DNA of 64,000 nucleotides from Mucilaginibacter cryoferens (GTDB lineage: Bacteria; Bacteroidota; Bacteroidia; Sphingobacteriales; Sphingobacteriaceae). Under the pieces are notes generated by a model. The model saw nothing but the letters and a program-made list of their open reading frames with translations, was not told the DNA's origin and searched no databases. Below are positions 34,010 to 42,306 of the stretch, piece by piece (the first letter of the stretch is position 1; every line of letters starts with the position of its first letter). The DNA lies in contig NZ_JACHCR010000009.1 of NCBI RefSeq assembly GCF_014205845.1, positions 1-64,000 on the forward strand, read 5' to 3'. Both the position numbers and the translations under genes were made by a program.

Positions 34010-34375
34010 ATGGAAGTTAAAGGTAAAGTACACGAAGTGTCGCCAACACAGCAGGTAACCGACTCATTAAAGAAGCGCGAACTGATAATTGAATACGTTG
34101 AAAACCCTCAATATCCTGAGTATTTGAAGTTCGAAGCTATTCAAGATCGTTGTGCTCTGATGGACAATGTGAAGATTGGCGATGATGTTGAAGTGTTTTT
34201 TAACCTTAAAGGTCGCCCATGGACTGATAAAGCAGGCAAAAAAAGCTACTTTAACTCATTACAGTTATGGAAAATTAATGTTTTGGCTGGTGCAGGCGCC
34301 GCCTCAACACCAGAATACGCAGCTCCGGCAGCAGATATCAGCTCATCAAGCGATGACGACGATCTGCCATTTTAA
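34010..34375 (+). CDS. DUF3127 domain protein, probable OB-fold nucleic-acid binder
   Basis: A 121-residue protein specific to Bacteroidota. The core MEVKGKVHEVSPTQQVTDS, KRELIIEYVENPQYPEYLKF and DDVEVFFNLKGRPW fits DUF3127, which is predicted to resemble single-stranded DNA-binding OB folds. The end is a low-complexity acidic tail (SSSSDDDDLPF), strikingly like the acidic DDxLPF tip that SSB proteins use to recruit partners; that parallel supports an SSB-like role but is inference. The ATG at 34010 is preferred to a TTG three codons earlier. A strong terminator follows. Confidence 0.88.
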   Translation: MEVKGKVHEVSPTQQVTDSLKKRELIIEYVENPQYPEYLKFEAIQDRCALMDNVKIGDDVEVFFNLKGRPWTDKAGKKSYFNSLQLWKINVLAGAGAASTPEYAAPAADISSSSDDDDLPF

Positions 34376-34400
34376 TTAGCAGGCTGCTTATCCGATATAA

Positions 34401-34430
34401 AAAAAGACCTCTTTTTAGGGGTCTTTTTTT
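34401..34430 (+). terminator. Terminator after the DUF3127 gene
   Basis: Stem AAAAAGACCTC / GGGGTCTTTTT (one G-T pair) with a 6-base loop, then a run of T. It lies 26 bases past the stop. Confidence 0.93.
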
Positions 34431-34552
34431 ATTTACACCACGCCATCCTTCTTTAGCTAAAACATAAAGTAATAGGTTAAATTTCAAAGCGTTATTGCGT
34501 ATTAACAATTGTTAAATTTTGTTAAAAGGCCCGTTTGTTGGGTTATTTAAAA

Positions 34553-34560
34553 TATTTTTG
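34553..34560 (+). promoter_or_regulatory. Possible -7 box for the histidine kinase gene
   Basis: TATTTTTG fits TAnnTTTG and lies 11 bases before the kinase start. TTTG at 34534 is too close (15-base spacing). Weak. Confidence 0.3.
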
Positions 34561-34571
34561 CTTGTTAACAA

Positions 34572-36392
34572 ATGAAAAAACGTAGCATAGGGTTGATTAT
34601 TGGGTTGATGGGGCTTGCACTTTTAGGTGTAATGGCTATGCAATTGTATTTTTTAAGGCAATCGTACCAAATGCAGTCCGAACTTTTTGATCGTTCTGTT
34701 AACGAAGCCCTTAATAACGTGGTATCTAAAGTAACCAAGCAGGATGCCAACAACTTTTTAAGCGCCAAAGCACTTGCCAAAGAAAACGGCACCGACGAAC
34801 CCGGGATAAAAATTGTTAAAAGTAACGGCAATATCCCTTACCTTTCAAAAACGGGTAAGCGCCAAACCTACCGCGAAAAAAAAATAGCGCTATTACGCGA
34901 TAGTCTGGAGCGGATGCTTCTCCATAAAAAAATGGATGATGAGCTCAGCAATCTGTTACAACAGGAAGGCACTGTAGATATACAGGTAAAAATGGAAGAG
35001 TTTACCGACGAGAACGGCATAGTACATGCCCGGTACAAACAACAGGTAGTAGGCACCCATTTAACCCACAATATTAAAGTGCAAAAAAAACTGCACAAAT
35101 ACGATACTTTACGATTTGAATACCCCGACCCACAGTTTGGTAAACAAATGTTATCTGTGCTTGAACCCAACCCACTTTGGCAGCGCGAACAATTACGCAA
35201 GCATAAGGAAAAGCAGCTGGCCCAGATCAAAAAAATACTGGTTACCGATTCTCTTCAAAATTTAGGTTCGCCAACAAATGAGAGCAGCAAAACAAGCGTT
35301 ATAGAAAACCTGGCAGAAGATTACCGCAAATCGGGCCAACCTTTAACCATGCGCTTAAATCCCTTTTGGATAGATACGCTCCTGCGGTTCGAATTGCATA
35401 ATAAAGGCATTTACCTGCCCTTTAGCTACGAGGTTTCTACAACCAACGATTCACTAATATTTTCGAAGGCTAATGACCAGCATGGCGATAAGCCTGTATT
35501 TATAGCAGCCAATACCTATCAAACGTCCATCTTCAGTAAAGATGTGATCAATGATCCGGGAAAGATCAAACTGGCTTTTCCGCAAAAAAACTCACTCATA
35601 TTAAGCCACATGACGGCTACTATGGGTACTACCGGCGGTTTATTGCTGGTACTTATCTTATGCTTCAGCTACACTATCTTTTCAATTTTGAAACAGAAAA
35701 AGGTATCTGAGATGAAGATCGATTTCATCAACAACATGACCCACGAGTTTAAAACTCCGGTTTCAACCATCATGATTGCCAGCGAAGCTTTAAAAGATAC
35801 CGAGATCACCAGCGATCAAAATAGGGTTACCCGACTGGCCAACATAATTTTTGAAGAAAATGAACGTTTAGGTAGCCATATAGAACGGGTACTTAATATT
35901 GCCCGGATAGAAAGAAATGATTTTAAGCTGGATAAAAAGCCGCTGGATGTAAACGAAATGATAGCCGTTGTATTGGATAGCATGGCGCTTAAACTGCATA
36001 AATGCAACGCCAAAACAACGCTAAACCTGGAGGCCGAATACGCAGTTATTATTGCAGATGAGCTTCATTTTTCTAACGTGTTGTACAACCTGATAGATAA
36101 TGCCATTAAATACAGCGATCAAAACCCGGATATTACCATCAGCACATCAACAAAAAATGGGCAGGTGATTATCAAAGTTGCCGATAAGGGTATAGGTATG
36201 AGTCGCGATCAGCAGACTAAAATATTTGAGCAGTTTTACCGTATACCAACCGGTAACCTGCACGATGTTAAAGGTTTTGGACTGGGTTTAAGCTATGTAA
36301 ACACCATAGTGAAACGTTTAAACGGCACCATAGGTGTAAAATCTGAAAGAGAAAAAGGATCTGAATTTGAATTAAAGTTTTCGGTAGTTTGA
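34572..36392 (+). CDS. Two-component sensor histidine kinase
   Basis: A membrane-bound sensor of 606 residues: one membrane helix (about 8-28), a large extracytoplasmic sensor region (about 29-350, many charged residues, no recognised domain), a second helix near 355-378 (GLLLVLILCFSYTIFSIL), then the kinase core. The HisKA H-box is INNMTHEFKTPVS with phosphoacceptor His391. The ATPase domain has the N-box NVLYNLIDNAIKYSD, G1 VADKGIGM and G2 GFGLGLSYVNT. It is followed by an OmpR-type regulator gene 120 bases downstream, with a phrase-type inverted repeat in between. The stimulus is unknown. Confidence 0.94.
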   Translation: MKKRSIGLIIGLMGLALLGVMAMQLYFLRQSYQMQSELFDRSVNEALNNVVSKVTKQDANNFLSAKALAKENGTDEPGIKIVKSNGNIPYLSKTGKRQTYREKKIALLRDSLERMLLHKKMDDELSNLLQQEGTVDIQVKMEEFTDENGIVHARYKQQVVGTHLTHNIKVQKKLHKYDTLRFEYPDPQFGKQMLSVLEPNPLWQREQLRKHKEKQLAQIKKILVTDSLQNLGSPTNESSKTSVIENLAEDYRKSGQPLTMRLNPFWIDTLLRFELHNKGIYLPFSYEVSTTNDSLIFSKANDQHGDKPVFIAANTYQTSIFSKDVINDPGKIKLAFPQKNSLILSHMTATMGTTGGLLLVLILCFSYTIFSILKQKKVSEMKIDFINNMTHEFKTPVSTIMIASEALKDTEITSDQNRVTRLANIIFEENERLGSHIERVLNIARIERNDFKLDKKPLDVNEMIAVVLDSMALKLHKCNAKTTLNLEAEYAVIIADELHFSNVLYNLIDNAIKYSDQNPDITISTSTKNGQVIIKVADKGIGMSRDQQTKIFEQFYRIPTGNLHDVKGFGLGLSYVNTIVKRLNGTIGVKSEREKGSEFELKFSVV

Positions 36393-36398
36393 GGCGTT

Positions 36399-36500
36399 GA
36401 AAAATCGGGAAAGTCCGTAAATCAACAAAACACTCCAACTAGTGGTAAACTATATAATACACTAATAACCTTCGGGACTTTCGGACTTTTCCGACTTCCG
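36399..36500. repeat. Phrase-type inverted repeat between kinase and regulator genes
   Basis: Left arm around 36399-36418 (ATCGGGAAAGTCCG) and a right block at about 36469-36500 made of iterated CGGGACTTTCGGACTTTTCCGACTTCC-like phrases, complementary at about 14 of 17 positions. It fills the 120-base gap and ends 12 bases before the regulator ATG. Confidence 0.75.
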
Positions 36501-36512
36501 GACTAACATAAC

Positions 36513-37205
36513 ATGAAGAAAATACTACTGGTTGAAGACGATGCCAATTTGGGTTTACTGTTACAGGATTACCTGCAGTTGAAAGGCAAATTTGATGTTA
36601 TTTTGTGTAAAGACGGCGAAGAAGGCCTACGTACTTTTACCAAGCATGTATTTGATTTATTGATACTGGATGTAATGATGCCCAAAAAAGATGGCTTTAC
36701 ATTAGGTAAGGATATCAGGAAGATAAACCCAACCGTACCCATCATTTTTGCTACCGCGAAGGGTATGATAGAGGATAAAACACAGGCCTTTAACCTGGGC
36801 GGCGACGATTATATTACCAAGCCATTCCGCATTGAAGAACTGCTGCTGCGCATAAACGCTTTACTTAAACGCACCAGCGGTACCGAAAAAACCGAAGAGG
36901 AAAAACAAACCAGTTTTAAAATAGGCCGCTACACCTTTGATTATACCTCACAGATTATCACCATAGGCGAAGCAAACCAAAAGCTATCAACCAAAGAGGC
37001 CGAATTATTACGCCTGCTATGTATGCGTAAAAACGAAGTACTTACCCGCGAAGAAGCCCTGCTCAACATCTGGCACGATGATAACTACTTTAACGGCCGC
37101 AGTATGGATGTGTTTTTAAGCAAGATTCGCAAGTACCTGAAAGATGATCCTAATGTGGAGATCATTAACGTGCACGGCAGGGGTTATAAATTGCTCATCA
37201 ATTAA
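36513..37205 (+). CDS. OmpR/PhoB-family response regulator
   Basis: A DNA-binding response regulator of 230 residues, partner of the upstream kinase. The receiver domain (1-120) has acidic Asp9 and Asp10, the phosphoacceptor Asp53 (LLILDVMMPKKDG), Thr81 and Lys103 (YITKPF). The winged-helix DNA-binding domain (about 130-230) has LSTKEAELLRLLC, VLTREEALLNIW and the closing VHGRGYKLLI. All key residues are present, so it should be an active phosphorylation-controlled transcription factor. Its targets are not evident from the window. Confidence 0.95.
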   Translation: MKKILLVEDDANLGLLLQDYLQLKGKFDVILCKDGEEGLRTFTKHVFDLLILDVMMPKKDGFTLGKDIRKINPTVPIIFATAKGMIEDKTQAFNLGGDDYITKPFRIEELLLRINALLKRTSGTEKTEEEKQTSFKIGRYTFDYTSQIITIGEANQKLSTKEAELLRLLCMRKNEVLTREEALLNIWHDDNYFNGRSMDVFLSKIRKYLKDDPNVEIINVHGRGYKLLIN

Positions 37206-37218
37206 ACTTCTCCTGGGA

Positions 37219-37403
37219 AGCTGTCTCAATTTGATTTATTAATGCTTTTATAGTTCTAATGAAACATCTATCCAAGCGTCGTTGCGAGGCACGAAGCAAT
37301 CTCTACATAGGCAGATCAGACATACAAACCCGCTCCTCAGTATAGCATAGAGATTGCTTCGTGCCTCGCAATGGCGGTTTACTTTTTGTGTTTTTAGACA
37401 GCT
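37219..37403. mobile_element. MITE-like palindromic repeat, about 185 bp
   Basis: Bounded by 8-bp terminal inverted repeats AGCTGTCT (37219-37226) and AGACAGCT (37396-37403). Inside are perfect 23-bp inverted repeats at 37283-37305 and 37348-37370 (core TTGCGAGGCACGAAGCAATCT and its complement), 42 bases apart. No coding capacity. Related pieces lie at 271-281, 50975-51031, 51089-51099 and 55789-55890. Its right end overlaps the VOC gene's last codons. Confidence 0.8.
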
Positions 37404-37750
37404 CCTAAAATATCTTCACCAAAATGGATGATGTTGCCGTTATTATCCAGAATGCTAAACTGGCGCCTTCTCCAGGGCATATCTTTAAGCTTGCCATTGG
37501 GGTGCACCACGCCTTTGGGAGTATATTCGGCGTATAGCTTATCTACTTCGGTTACATTGATATAACAGCCAGTATTTTTAGGAATCTCGGGGTCATCAGT
37601 AGGCCACAGGTGAATGGTAATATTATCGCGGTTAAAAATAAGATACCCGTCCCAGTTAGCCACTGATGTAAAGCCCAGTTTTTCGGTGTAAAACTGAATA
37701 GTTTCTTCGGCATTTAGTGATGCTAAAATGGGGATGGCTGTTTGTAGCAT
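37394..37750 (-). CDS. VOC-family bleomycin-resistance-like protein
   Basis: A 118-residue vicinal oxygen chelate protein. Visible are IPILASLNAEETIQFYTEKLGF at the N-terminus, ITIHLWPTDD mid-protein with a possible metal His, and FSILDNNGNIIHFGE at the end, the usual closing strand with Glu. The last codons GCT-GTC-TAA (Ala-Val-stop) coincide with the terminal inverted repeat of the adjoining MITE-like element, so the element supplies the present stop codon. The core fold appears complete, so the gene is probably still functional. Ligand unknown. Confidence 0.85.
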   Translation of the reverse strand: MLQTAIPILASLNAEETIQFYTEKLGFTSVANWDGYLIFNRDNITIHLWPTDDPEIPKNTGCYINVTEVDKLYAEYTPKGVVHPNGKLKDMPWRRRQFSILDNNGNIIHFGEDILGAV

Positions 37751-37779
37751 GGCTTTAAGATTAGGATTAGTAAATATTA

Positions 37780-37986
37780 TTACTTCTCTCTGGTTCTTAC
37801 ACTAAATACTGTTTTATCAATCCTCGGAGGCTCATTCTCTGGATAATTGTAAGCAACGCTGTTAAGATAATTTGCTACACGCAACCTCTCCTGCCAGGTA
37901 AGATTCTTATAATAGCTCGAATGATCTGCTGCCTCTTTAGCTGTTTGGGCTTTAAAAGCGGTCCGGTCCAATCTAAAGTCGCTCAT
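37780..37986 (-). CDS. Small conserved-looking hypothetical protein
   Basis: A 68-residue charged, soluble protein (MSDFRLDRTAFKAQTAKEAA ... SVAYNYPENEPPRIDKTVFSVRTREK) with no signal or membrane segment. It has a helix-rich middle (HHSSYYKNLTWQERLRVANYL-like) and repeats a DxTxF motif near both ends (LDRTAF and IDKTVF). The pattern resembles short proteins I associate with Sphingobacteriaceae, but I cannot name a family. It precedes the VOC gene by 29 bases and probably shares its message. Confidence 0.65.
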   Translation of the reverse strand: MSDFRLDRTAFKAQTAKEAADHSSYYKNLTWQERLRVANYLNSVAYNYPENEPPRIDKTVFSVRTREK

Positions 37987-38064
37987 AACTCAAATATACC
38001 TCAAAAACTTTTACATGTAACAACTTTGTTAAATCGCATTTTCGGTTTTGTCGCTATTAATAAA

Positions 38065-38072
38065 TAGGTTTG
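38065..38072 (+). promoter_or_regulatory. Possible -7 box for the M28 peptidase gene
   Basis: TAGGTTTG fits TAnnTTTG, 29 bases upstream of the start. A TTTG at 38047 sits 14 bases before it, shorter than the usual 19. Weak. Confidence 0.3.
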
Positions 38073-38101
38073 TTATCGACTGATCTCATTAATTATTAAC
38101 T

Positions 38102-39670
38102 ATGAAACTAAAACTACTTTTTTCATGTCTCCTTTCTGTAGGCATAAGCGCCCAGCTGTTTGCGCAGGAAACGGTTGACCCGGCAATGGTTCAAAAGATC
38201 CGCGAGGAAGGCCTCAACCATTCAAAAGTAATGGAAACCGCATTTTATTTAACCGATGTATCGGGCCCGCGTTTAGCAGGTTCGCCGGGATTAAAGCGTG
38301 CACAAAACTGGGCTGTTGAACAATTGAAAACCTGGGGAATATCCAACGCCAAACTAGAATCGTGGGGCAAATTTGGTAAGGGCTGGGAAGTTCAAAAAAA
38401 CTATGCCGCCATAACCGTGCCTTACTACCACGCCATTATCGCTATCCCTAAAGCCTGGACACCTGGCACCAATGGCCTCATCAAAGGTGATGTAATGGTG
38501 ATAAAAGCAGATTCAGCATCCGATCTGGAAAAATACAAAGGTAAGCTGGCAGGTAAAATTGTAATATTTGATACCAAGCCACTTACCGAGCGTACCTTTA
38601 AATCAGACGCTGCCCGTTATACCGACGAAGAGTTGGATAAAATGGAAAAAGCAACCATGGCTCCTGCCCGTCAGCGTCCTGTGGTTGATCCAAATTCACC
38701 ACAATTTGCGGCTATGCGTAAGCTGCGTGCATTCCGCGCTTCTTTAGGCATCTTTTTACAGCAGGAAAAAGTAGCCCTGGTATTAAGCCAGGCCCGCGGA
38801 ACCGACGGCACCGTATTTACCACCAACGGCGCTTCTTACGCCGATACAGCCAAAGCAGTTGCACCAGAGCTGGAAACCAGCAGCGAAGATTTTCAGCGAA
38901 TTTTACGCCTGGCTAATGCCGGCAAACAGGTACAGATTGAAGCCGAAATTAAAACCCAGTTTTTTACCGACGACCTGCAAGGGTATGATGTAGTTGGCGA
39001 AATACCCGGCACCGATAAAAAACTGAAAGAGCAGGTAGTAATGATAGGCGGGCACCTCGACTCATGGCATGGCGCAACCGGCGCAACAGACAATGCCGCA
39101 GGCAGCGCTGTAATGCTGGAAGCTATGCGTATATTAAAAACCATTGGCTTTAAACCAAAACGCACCATTCGTATTGCCTTGTGGAGCTCTGAAGAGCAAG
39201 GTTTGTTTGGCTCACGCGGCTACGTGCTTAACCATTTTGGCGATCCAAAAACAATGGAGCTAAAGCCCGAGCAGGCCAAGCTATCTGCTTACTACAACCT
39301 GGATAATGGTACCGGTAAAATCAGGGGCATCTATTTACAGGGAGATTCGGCAGCCGGGCCGATATTTAAATCGTACCTGGAGCCATTTAAAGACCTTGGA
39401 GCCACTACAGTAACTATAAGCAACACCGGAGGCACAGACCATCAATCGTTTGATGCTGTTGGCATCCCGGGCTTCCAGTTTATACAGGATGCTATTGATT
39501 ATGGCTCACGTACCCACCACAGCAACCAGGATACTTATGATCGTTTAATTGAAGACGATTTGAAACAGGCAGCCACCATTGTTGCATCATTTGTATACAA
39601 CACCTCGCAGCGCGAGCAAATGATACCACGCAAAGAATTACCCAAGCCACAACCGGCACGGGGATTTTAG
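38102..39670 (+). CDS. Secreted M28-family zinc aminopeptidase
   Basis: An exported exopeptidase of 522 residues with a signal peptide ending near LFAQ. A PA-like insert (about 115-250, VMVIKADSASDLEKYKGKLAGKIV) precedes the metal site. Zinc ligands can be assigned: His318 and Asp330 (GGHLDSWHGATGATDNAAGS), Glu364 as catalytic base with Glu365 (LWSSEEQGLFGS), Asp401 (DNGTGK) and His472/473 (THHSNQDTYD). This is the complete M28 set, so it should be active. It is likely a periplasmic or surface aminopeptidase or dipeptidase. Monocistronic: its own -7-like box lies upstream and a strong bidirectional terminator follows. Confidence 0.93.
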   Translation: MKLKLLFSCLLSVGISAQLFAQETVDPAMVQKIREEGLNHSKVMETAFYLTDVSGPRLAGSPGLKRAQNWAVEQLKTWGISNAKLESWGKFGKGWEVQKNYAAITVPYYHAIIAIPKAWTPGTNGLIKGDVMVIKADSASDLEKYKGKLAGKIVIFDTKPLTERTFKSDAARYTDEELDKMEKATMAPARQRPVVDPNSPQFAAMRKLRAFRASLGIFLQQEKVALVLSQARGTDGTVFTTNGASYADTAKAVAPELETSSEDFQRILRLANAGKQVQIEAEIKTQFFTDDLQGYDVVGEIPGTDKKLKEQVVMIGGHLDSWHGATGATDNAAGSAVMLEAMRILKTIGFKPKRTIRIALWSSEEQGLFGSRGYVLNHFGDPKTMELKPEQAKLSAYYNLDNGTGKIRGIYLQGDSAAGPIFKSYLEPFKDLGATTVTISNTGGTDHQSFDAVGIPGFQFIQDAIDYGSRTHHSNQDTYDRLIEDDLKQAATIVASFVYNTSQREQMIPRKELPKPQPARGF

Positions 39671-39697
39671 TTAAGCGGTGATATATTGTGATTATTT

Positions 39698-39733
39698 AAA
39701 AAAGGCGATGGGGTTAACTCCATCGCCTTTTTT
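39698..39733. terminator. Bidirectional terminator between M28 peptidase and RES toxin genes
   Basis: Stem GGCGATGGGG / CTCCATCGCC with a TTAA loop, flanked by A-runs on the left and T-runs on the right, so it can serve both converging transcripts. Confidence 0.95.
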
Positions 39734-40181
39734 ATTGCTTTATTCTTTTATCAAACACAAAGGGTTCTGTTTTAACCAGTGTGATGGATTTAAAATCGTC
39801 GTGTTTCGGATTGATCAGATAGTTTATCTCTTCTTCAATTATAGATGATGGAACCGCCAATAATACCGATGCTTTTTCCCTGATCCATTTTTCGCCCATT
39901 TGCTGGGTAAATAACATTCGGTCGTATTGTTGCCAGTTGGGCGGTAGGTCTTCTTTTTTTATGCTGATGATTGGCAAAGTATCGGGCACTCCAATAGTCA
40001 TTACGCTAAAGGCAAGATTAAGCCCCACCTGGTTGCGGTGAACAACATTTTCGAGGCAAGCCAGCGAGCGGGATGAAGCCGTGTAAATCATCTCCACATC
40101 ATTAGGATTCCAGCGCGCCGCCCTGCCCGAGGCCACCAGCTTATGCGCATATTTTTCGAGCGCTATCCGATAGATCAGCAT
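39732..40181 (-). CDS. RES-domain toxin of a type II toxin-antitoxin system
   Basis: A 149-residue RES-domain protein. RES toxins paired with Xre/DUF2384 antitoxins deplete NAD+. The N-terminal signature fits: IYRIALEKYAHKLVASGRAARWN supplies the conserved Arg, and EMIYTASSRSLACLENVVHR supplies the Tyr-Thr and Glu of the active site; a Ser occurs late (PSSIIEEE). The first RES glycine motif (GxGGRWN) is altered to SGRAARWN. The start is two bases after the antitoxin stop, as usual for this system. Toxicity is inferred from the family. Confidence 0.9.
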   Translation of the reverse strand: MLIYRIALEKYAHKLVASGRAARWNPNDVEMIYTASSRSLACLENVVHRNQVGLNLAFSVMTIGVPDTLPIISIKKEDLPPNWQQYDRMLFTQQMGEKWIREKASVLLAVPSSIIEEEINYLINPKHDDFKSITLVKTEPFVFDKRIKQ

Positions 40182-40183
40182 CG

Positions 40184-40675
40184 CTAAGCCAGATCGCCAA
40201 ATTGAATCCGGATGAGCTCTTCCTCTATGAGTTGGATGCCGGTAATGGTATCCATCATATCAAAGGGTAGCCTGTTACCCAGCCCATATGCAGGCGTAGT
40301 AAGCCACTGATGAAAAGCCTGGCCCGAACCAAATAACTCAATACCTATATCAAACAAAGCGAATGATTTGAGTAATTTTTCGCTTAATGCAGCATCCAGT
40401 TTTAAATCCCGGCTAACATGGTTTTGGATAGTTTTAACCGTAGTTTTAAACGTTTCCTGAAACTCATCCTGTGTAAAGCCCGATAGCGATAAAAAATCAA
40501 GTGCTGTTTTTGCTTCCAGGCCTTTCTTTGATGTATTTAGTAAGCTAATGGCATCGGTATATTTGGGCTGCCGGATATAAGCACCCTCAAAATCAGAAAC
40601 GTAACTAACCATAGCTGTATCTTTATAAGTTACAGCCTCCTTTTTTTTACCCGCTTGTTGCTTATCTTTTGCCAT
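40184..40675 (-). CDS. Xre/ParS-type antitoxin (DUF2384)
   Basis: A 163-residue antitoxin partner of the RES protein encoded just downstream. The N-terminus is Lys-rich (MAKDKQQAGKKKEA), followed by a helical Xre-like region SLSGFTQDEFQETFKTTVKTIQNHV and the C-terminal DUF2384 part ALFDIGIELFGSGQAFHQWL..PAYGLGNRLPFDMMDTITG, which binds and covers the toxin active site in characterised pairs. Antitoxin-first gene order and a 2-base gap are typical. Such antitoxins repress their own promoter, expected in the 61 bases upstream. Confidence 0.9.
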   Translation of the reverse strand: MAKDKQQAGKKKEAVTYKDTAMVSYVSDFEGAYIRQPKYTDAISLLNTSKKGLEAKTALDFLSLSGFTQDEFQETFKTTVKTIQNHVSRDLKLDAALSEKLLKSFALFDIGIELFGSGQAFHQWLTTPAYGLGNRLPFDMMDTITGIQLIEEELIRIQFGDLA

Positions 40676-40736
40676 AGCATTTACATCTTCAATACAAATT
40701 TAGAAAATTTTCCAAAGAAATAAGATTTTTTTCCAG

Positions 40737-42140
40737 TTATTTTAATTCAATTTTTTGATGCTGATAAGGAATTTCTACGTTCTTAAAACCATTCTCTTTC
40801 AGCGTTTTGCTAAAATGTTGCTGCACGTTGTACTCGCCGTGTACCAGGTAAATTTCTTTTACATTTTCGGGGTTTTGGCAAGCCAGAAAATGCAGCAGGT
40901 CTTCATAATCGCCATGGGCACTCATTGATCTTATCGATCGTACTTCGGCATTAACTTTATACATTTCGCCAAAAATATGCACCTCCGGGTCGCCGTTAAG
41001 CAAATGTCCGCCTAATGAGTTTGGCTCGCAGTAGCCTACCATTAAAATGGTGTTTTTATTACTGTTAATATTGTTTTTAATATGATGCTTCACCCGCCCG
41101 GCCTCGGCCATACCCGATGAAGATATGATAACGCAGGGTCTCGGATCGTCATTCAAAGCTTTTGATTCCTCGGTTGATTGAATAAAACGCAAGCCTTTAA
41201 AGCCGAATGGATTGGCATCAGTTTTTAATACTTCCTTTACCTGTTTATTGTAAACTTCGGGGTGGTTCATTAATACCTCCGTAGCTTTTTCTGATAGCGG
41301 GCTATCCACATAATAATGCAAATTGGGCAGCACACCTTTTAATTCAAGCGCGTTTAAAGCATATAATAACTCTTGGGTGCGGCCAACGCTAAAGGCGGGG
41401 ATAATTACTTTGCCTCCCTTAACTTCGCAGGTTTGCTTAATTATTTCCAATAAGGTATCCTCAATTGGCCCTATATCTTTATGTAATGAATCGCCGTATG
41501 TAGATTCGAGCAAAATATAATCGGCCTGGGCAAACGGCTGCGGATCATTTAGCAACATATCATCATAACGACCAACGTCGCCGCTAAAGGTTATGTTGGT
41601 TGTTTTACCATCCTCGGTTATAGCCAAATGTACCGATGCGCTACCCAAAATATGGCCGGCATCGGTAAGCTTCAGTTTTATCTGCGGCGTAATCTCAAAC
41701 TCCTGGTTGTATTCTACAATTTTAAATAACCGTAAGGCTTCCATCGCCTGCTCATCAGTATAAAGTGGCTCCAGCAAGGGCTGGCCTTTGCGGGCACGAT
41801 GTTTATTATCATAGGCAACATCCTGCATCTGAATATGTGCCGAGTCCATCAGCAGTATACGGGTAAGATCCATAGTTGCCGATGTACAATAGATTGGGCC
41901 ATCATAGCCCTCTGCAGCCAGGCGGGGTATTAAACCGCAATGATCTATATGGGCATGTGACAATACCATATAGTCGACCTTTTTAGGGTTGAAACCAAAA
42001 TGTTCATTTAAATCTTCAGATTGGTCGCCCATGCCCTGAAACATGCCGCAGTCCAGTAAAATGCCGGTCTCATCTTTTAAGCGGATAAGATGTTTGCTGC
42101 CGGTAACGTTACGGGCAGCTCCATGAAAGGTTATATTCAT
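40737..42140 (-). CDS. Beta-CASP metallo-beta-lactamase RNase-like protein
   Basis: A 467-residue MBL-fold hydrolase of the CPSF73/beta-CASP group with an RNA-specificity C-terminus. Metal-binding motifs are LSHAHIDHCGL (HxHxDH), TFSGDVGRYDD and DAGHILGSASV. The beta-CASP segment includes VIISSSGMAEAGRVKHH, and the C-terminal motifs IRSMSAHGDYEDLL and VHGEYNVQQHF hold the last His ligands. Homologues process or degrade RNA; the RNA target here is unknown. It lies 61 bases upstream of the antitoxin gene on the same strand and diverges from blaI across 166 bases. Confidence 0.92.
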   Translation of the reverse strand: MNITFHGAARNVTGSKHLIRLKDETGILLDCGMFQGMGDQSEDLNEHFGFNPKKVDYMVLSHAHIDHCGLIPRLAAEGYDGPIYCTSATMDLTRILLMDSAHIQMQDVAYDNKHRARKGQPLLEPLYTDEQAMEALRLFKIVEYNQEFEITPQIKLKLTDAGHILGSASVHLAITEDGKTTNITFSGDVGRYDDMLLNDPQPFAQADYILLESTYGDSLHKDIGPIEDTLLEIIKQTCEVKGGKVIIPAFSVGRTQELLYALNALELKGVLPNLHYYVDSPLSEKATEVLMNHPEVYNKQVKEVLKTDANPFGFKGLRFIQSTEESKALNDDPRPCVIISSSGMAEAGRVKHHIKNNINSNKNTILMVGYCEPNSLGGHLLNGDPEVHIFGEMYKVNAEVRSIRSMSAHGDYEDLLHFLACQNPENVKEIYLVHGEYNVQQHFSKTLKENGFKNVEIPYQHQKIELK

Positions 42141-42306
42141 TTATAATTGGTATAAAACAACATAACGAAGATGCGGATTTAAAGTTTAATAAAACAAAAC
42201 TAAGCCTTTAGTTGTTAATTTGACTTATAGTATTTAACTTAGATCAACCAATTGGATAAGCTGATGTTATTTTAAATAAACATCGGCATTTTTTTATACG
42301 AAGCAC

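Noticed and set aside
37219..37403. Insertion sequence with a transposase
   Set aside because: The element is only 185 bp and has no coding frame; only a non-autonomous element fits.
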